Assembly (NCBI GenBank): GCA_035236585.1
Contig: CP141127.1
Coordinates: forward strand, 64,275,495-64,339,494
Origin: Warburgia ugandensis
Lineage: Eukaryota > Streptophyta > Magnoliopsida > Canellales > Canellaceae
Length of the DNA: 64,000 nucleotides
Direction of reading: 5' to 3'
Positions 61,191 to 64,000 of the stretch are shown one piece after another (within the stretch, counting starts at the first letter, position 1; each line of letters opens with the position of its first letter). The notes under the pieces are model-generated. The model had not been told where the DNA came from, searched no databases, and saw only the letters and a program-made list of their open reading frames with translations. Made by a program: the position numbers and the translations under genes.

Positions 61191-62900
61191 TGTCAAGAGT
61201 TGCATTGTCCTCTACCCTAAACAACAAAAATAAGCGAAAACATCCCAGATGAGTTGTGTGCCCTCAAGGCACAAGTGACACTCTTCACCAAATTGAGTCC
61301 CCACCTTAGAAATCAAGTGGGTAGAAGAGAAAGGTTTTGAGAAAGAGGAATTGGCCCATCATGACTGGCGTCCGTCCCCACGTCATATGCATCATGTTCC
61401 CTCCCATCAGTGGTAAGTAGAACCCATTGATAGGGTGATGAAGCACATTAAGGTAGAGGCCCCTACATTCAACAATCATTTTGATCCATGGGTATTCTCC
61501 TCTTGGGTCTATGACATGATAGGTTCTTTGATTGGTACAACTTATCAGATGATAAGTTAGGTTTACCAAGATGAAATTATATAGGGATGGCCCAACTCTT
61601 TTCAAAAAGTGTTGAGAAAGGTATTGCCAGGGACCAAGAGCCCTTATCCCTCATTCTGAGGAGATGAAACTTAATTTATAGCCCAAATATGTTCTGCACT
61701 CTTATAAGGACATGCTACTAGACCAATGGCATAGCTTTAGATAGGCCAGTAGGTCAGTTACTTACTACATTGCCCAATTTGATGAGTATAAGATGAGGTG
61801 TGTTTTCTTAGAGGATGAAGCTATAACTTTGAGTAGGTTTCGACAAAGTCTTAACATTGACCTTAGGAAGGAGTTATTGCTTTTGTTTAACACTCTAGAT
61901 GATGCATATGCACTCGGTTACAATTATGAGTTAGTGTCAAAAATCCCAAATGAATCTTAGGTAGTACACTTGTGGTGTATCATTTCCATCCTAACCATCT
62001 ACCACCCTATCTATAAGTAATGTATTTGTTGGGACAACCCCCACAAAGACTAGATCAAACTCTACAAACCTTTAGCAAAGATGCCAAGTAGAATGTACCT
62101 AAAATGACCTCTAGGATTCAATGTCTTAAGTGTCATTGGTATGAATACATTGCATCTAACTATAATACCAAGGCACTTGTTATTCATGAGCAAGATTACC
62201 TACATGAGGCCTAGGATAGTATAGACAATGAACTTAATCATGAGGACTTTAATCATTTAGATGAGACTGGTAGAGATGATCAAATCATGTAGGATGCATT
62301 CGAACCACACCAAGCCATAAGATGACCATAGTGCGACGCACCTTGACACAACCTAAGGAGTCAAATGACTAGCATAGGACCACTATTTTTCATAGGTATA
62401 GCCATTGTGGTGAAAAGGCTTTTAAGGTCATCATTGATAATGGTAGTTATATTTAACGTAGGCTCATCTTGCACCATAGATTGGTTAGACCTAAAGTCTA
62501 TCCTACACCATTATCCCCATAGTGTCTTCTAGATTGATTCCACACCTATCCATGTTAAGCATCAATGCTTAGTTCCTATTCAGTTTGTTGAATGCAAGGA
62601 AGATATATGGTGTGATGTGATCACTATGGATGTAGGATATATCATTTTGGGTAGACCTTGGCTCTATTATTTGGATGTTATTGTTCATAGGTTTTTTAGC
62701 ATTTCCTCTCAGTTTCAAGGGTAGAAACATCCAACTCAAGACCTTATCACTTATGGCTACTCGTAAAGGCAAGATCCAAGATAATGAGAAGACTAGGGCT
62801 TTATATATCATCCATCATAAGGACCTAGAATGCAAGTTTAAGAGTGATTCAGTCGCTTACGTTTGAGTGTCCTAAGCAATTTCTTCCGATAGTCCAACAG
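61191..62900 (+). pseudogene. Degenerate gypsy gag-protease remnant
   Basis: Plus-strand pieces in order: MKLNL*PKYVLHSYKDM and LLDQWHSFR, ASRSVTYYIAQFDEYKMRC, ITLSRFRQSLNIDLRKELLL (gag domain, about 61,660-61,880); CLKCHWYEYIASNYN (zinc knuckle, 62,121-62,165, with the His-equivalent position Tyr and the last Cys changed); VIIDNGSYI (protease, about 62,430-62,450); and VPIQFVECKEDIWCDVITMD followed by VGYIILGRPWLYYLDV (about 62,573-62,690). ILGRPWL is the protease end motif of a gypsy lineage different from the GMDWL-type copies. Stops interrupt it, and no RT follows before about 63 kb. Confidence 0.78.
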
Positions 62901-62999
62901 AACACCCCCCAAAGGTTAGTTCCATTCTTAGTATTCAAATTTTGATGTGTCGAAAGTTTTTCTTAGTTATTTTTAGTTCCTTAAAAAATGATTTCAAAT

Positions 63000-64000
63000 T
63001 TAAAAATTTTATGAAAAGTTTCTTTACAAGAATGAGAATTCTAATTTATTGGCTATTCAATCTATCTTTTGGACTTTAATTTATTAATATATTTTTATAA
63101 AATTAGTTCAATATTTTATTTTTTCTAAAGTATTCTATGAAAAGTTAAACTCAAAATATCCACTACACATAATAGCCATAGATATATATCTATATATATA
63201 TATAGTTTAAGTTAAAGAGAAAATATAACTTAGGGATTTGAATATAAGTGAAGAATACTAACCCATGTGAGATTTAGAGCCATTCTTCCCTTTTGAGGAT
63301 TATACATAAATTCAAATTTTTCTTCAATAGAAAATAATTTCCTAGTTAGTCTCATTATTCTTTGTTTTGGTTAACTATTGAGAAAACATCCAATAGACTA
63401 TACCAATTATCTAAATTCATATGGAACCTAGGAAATCATAATGGCCATCCTTGGAAAAACCCAAAGCCTTTAACCTTCCTTACGTTATTTTCACTAATTA
63501 GACCTTTTTAGCTTTTAAAGTAATCCTTTTCTTTATGAACCTATTGATCATTACCCTTATTAACACCTTTAGTGTATCCGTTACTCAATTGTTTTGAAAA
63601 TATGTAGAGTTGGTTGGAGAAATATCTTAAGAAAAAGTATGAGAATACAAGTCAAGAGATGAACATAAGGGCTAAAAAGAGAAAAATAAAAAGAAAGGCC
63701 ATATTCGTAAAAGAAAAAAGAAGAAGAAGAAGAAGAAGAAGATAGCCAATGAAAAAGAAAATATTCACTCTTATGGGTAAAAAAGAAAGTCGTGAATACA
63801 TCTTTGGAAGACCTTTACATATTTTTCAAAACAATCTTTGTTTATCCTTATACCCATTCAAAAAATAACCATGTCCTAAGCCTATGTTTTATCCTAATAG
63901 AAGTCCTAACTTGATCTTAGTAGAAGTATGACTTGGATATGGTTATGAATGAGTAGAGAATTTGGTACAGTGTAAAATCCTTAATAGTTGATATCATTTC
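63000..64000 (+). mobile_element. 3' noncoding region of Athila/Tat-type family, inverted relative
   Basis: 63,600-63,970 is collinear with the reverse complement of about 17,130-17,430 (shared blocks include GACCTTTACATATTTTTCAA, AACAATCTTTGTTTATCCTT and AGAAGTCCTAACTTGATCTT). It therefore represents the 3' region of a plus-oriented copy that continues beyond the window. An (AAG)n tract lies at 63,718-63,741 and a TA-rich tract at about 63,180-63,204. Confidence 0.7.
63718..63741 (+). repeat. (AAG)n microsatellite
   Basis: About eight AAG units in a purine-rich patch. Confidence 0.95.

Noticed and set aside
1-64000. A new defence, biosynthetic or signalling gene system
   Set aside because: No host coding sequence could be supported anywhere; all recognisable proteins are retrotransposon proteins.

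Overview
The window looks like intergenic, repeat-dominated nuclear DNA of a flowering plant. The evidence is plant-type LTR retrotransposons of several lineages nested in one another, initiator-Met and other tRNA primer-binding sites, a piece that looks like an Au-type SINE, long CT/GA and TA microsatellites, and generally AT-rich sequence. I found no convincing host protein gene, tRNA, rRNA, CRISPR array or bacterial-type operon. The species cannot be named from what is visible.

Layout: 1-4.2 kb is unassigned, possibly low-copy sequence with a short Au-SINE-like piece. 4.2-10.95 kb looks like two old minus-strand LTR-like blocks with a (CT)n tract. 12.6-15.5 kb is a decayed plus-strand Tat-type element (PBS and gag traces). 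16.5-20.2 kb is a decayed minus-strand Athila/Tat-type element that keeps gag and protease traces. At 20,186-30,805 this is split by the best-preserved object in the window: a complete 10.62 kb Ty3/gypsy chromovirus (Tekay/Del type) with 2.96 kb LTRs, perfect 5-bp target duplications (GATTG), PBS, polypurine tract and a 1,080-codon open pol frame, but a broken gag-protease.

From about 32.3 to 61.0 kb I infer one old minus-strand chromovirus: LTR at ~32.3-37.9 kb, degenerate RT/RNase H and gag/protease at 38.0-43.8 kb, and a second LTR starting at 43.8 kb. It has been cut up by later insertions: solo LTR A (34,667-37,344, duplication ACTGG), solo LTR B (39,182-42,104, duplication TTAAT), a 3.2 kb gag-protease-only element (45,526-48,770), and a composite Athila/Tat-type element (49,593-60,743). 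The two LTRs of the composite belong to different subfamilies, and one of them carries a ~0.84 kb triplication. 61.2-62.9 kb is a plus-strand gag-protease remnant. The last kilobase is an inverted relative of the 3' region seen at 16.6-17.5 kb.

Functionally the window records repeated insertion, LTR-LTR recombination and decay. Only the Tekay pol frame is still open, and no element here looks autonomous. Boundaries supported by target duplications are firm. Boundaries of the older blocks are approximate. All comparisons were made by eye.
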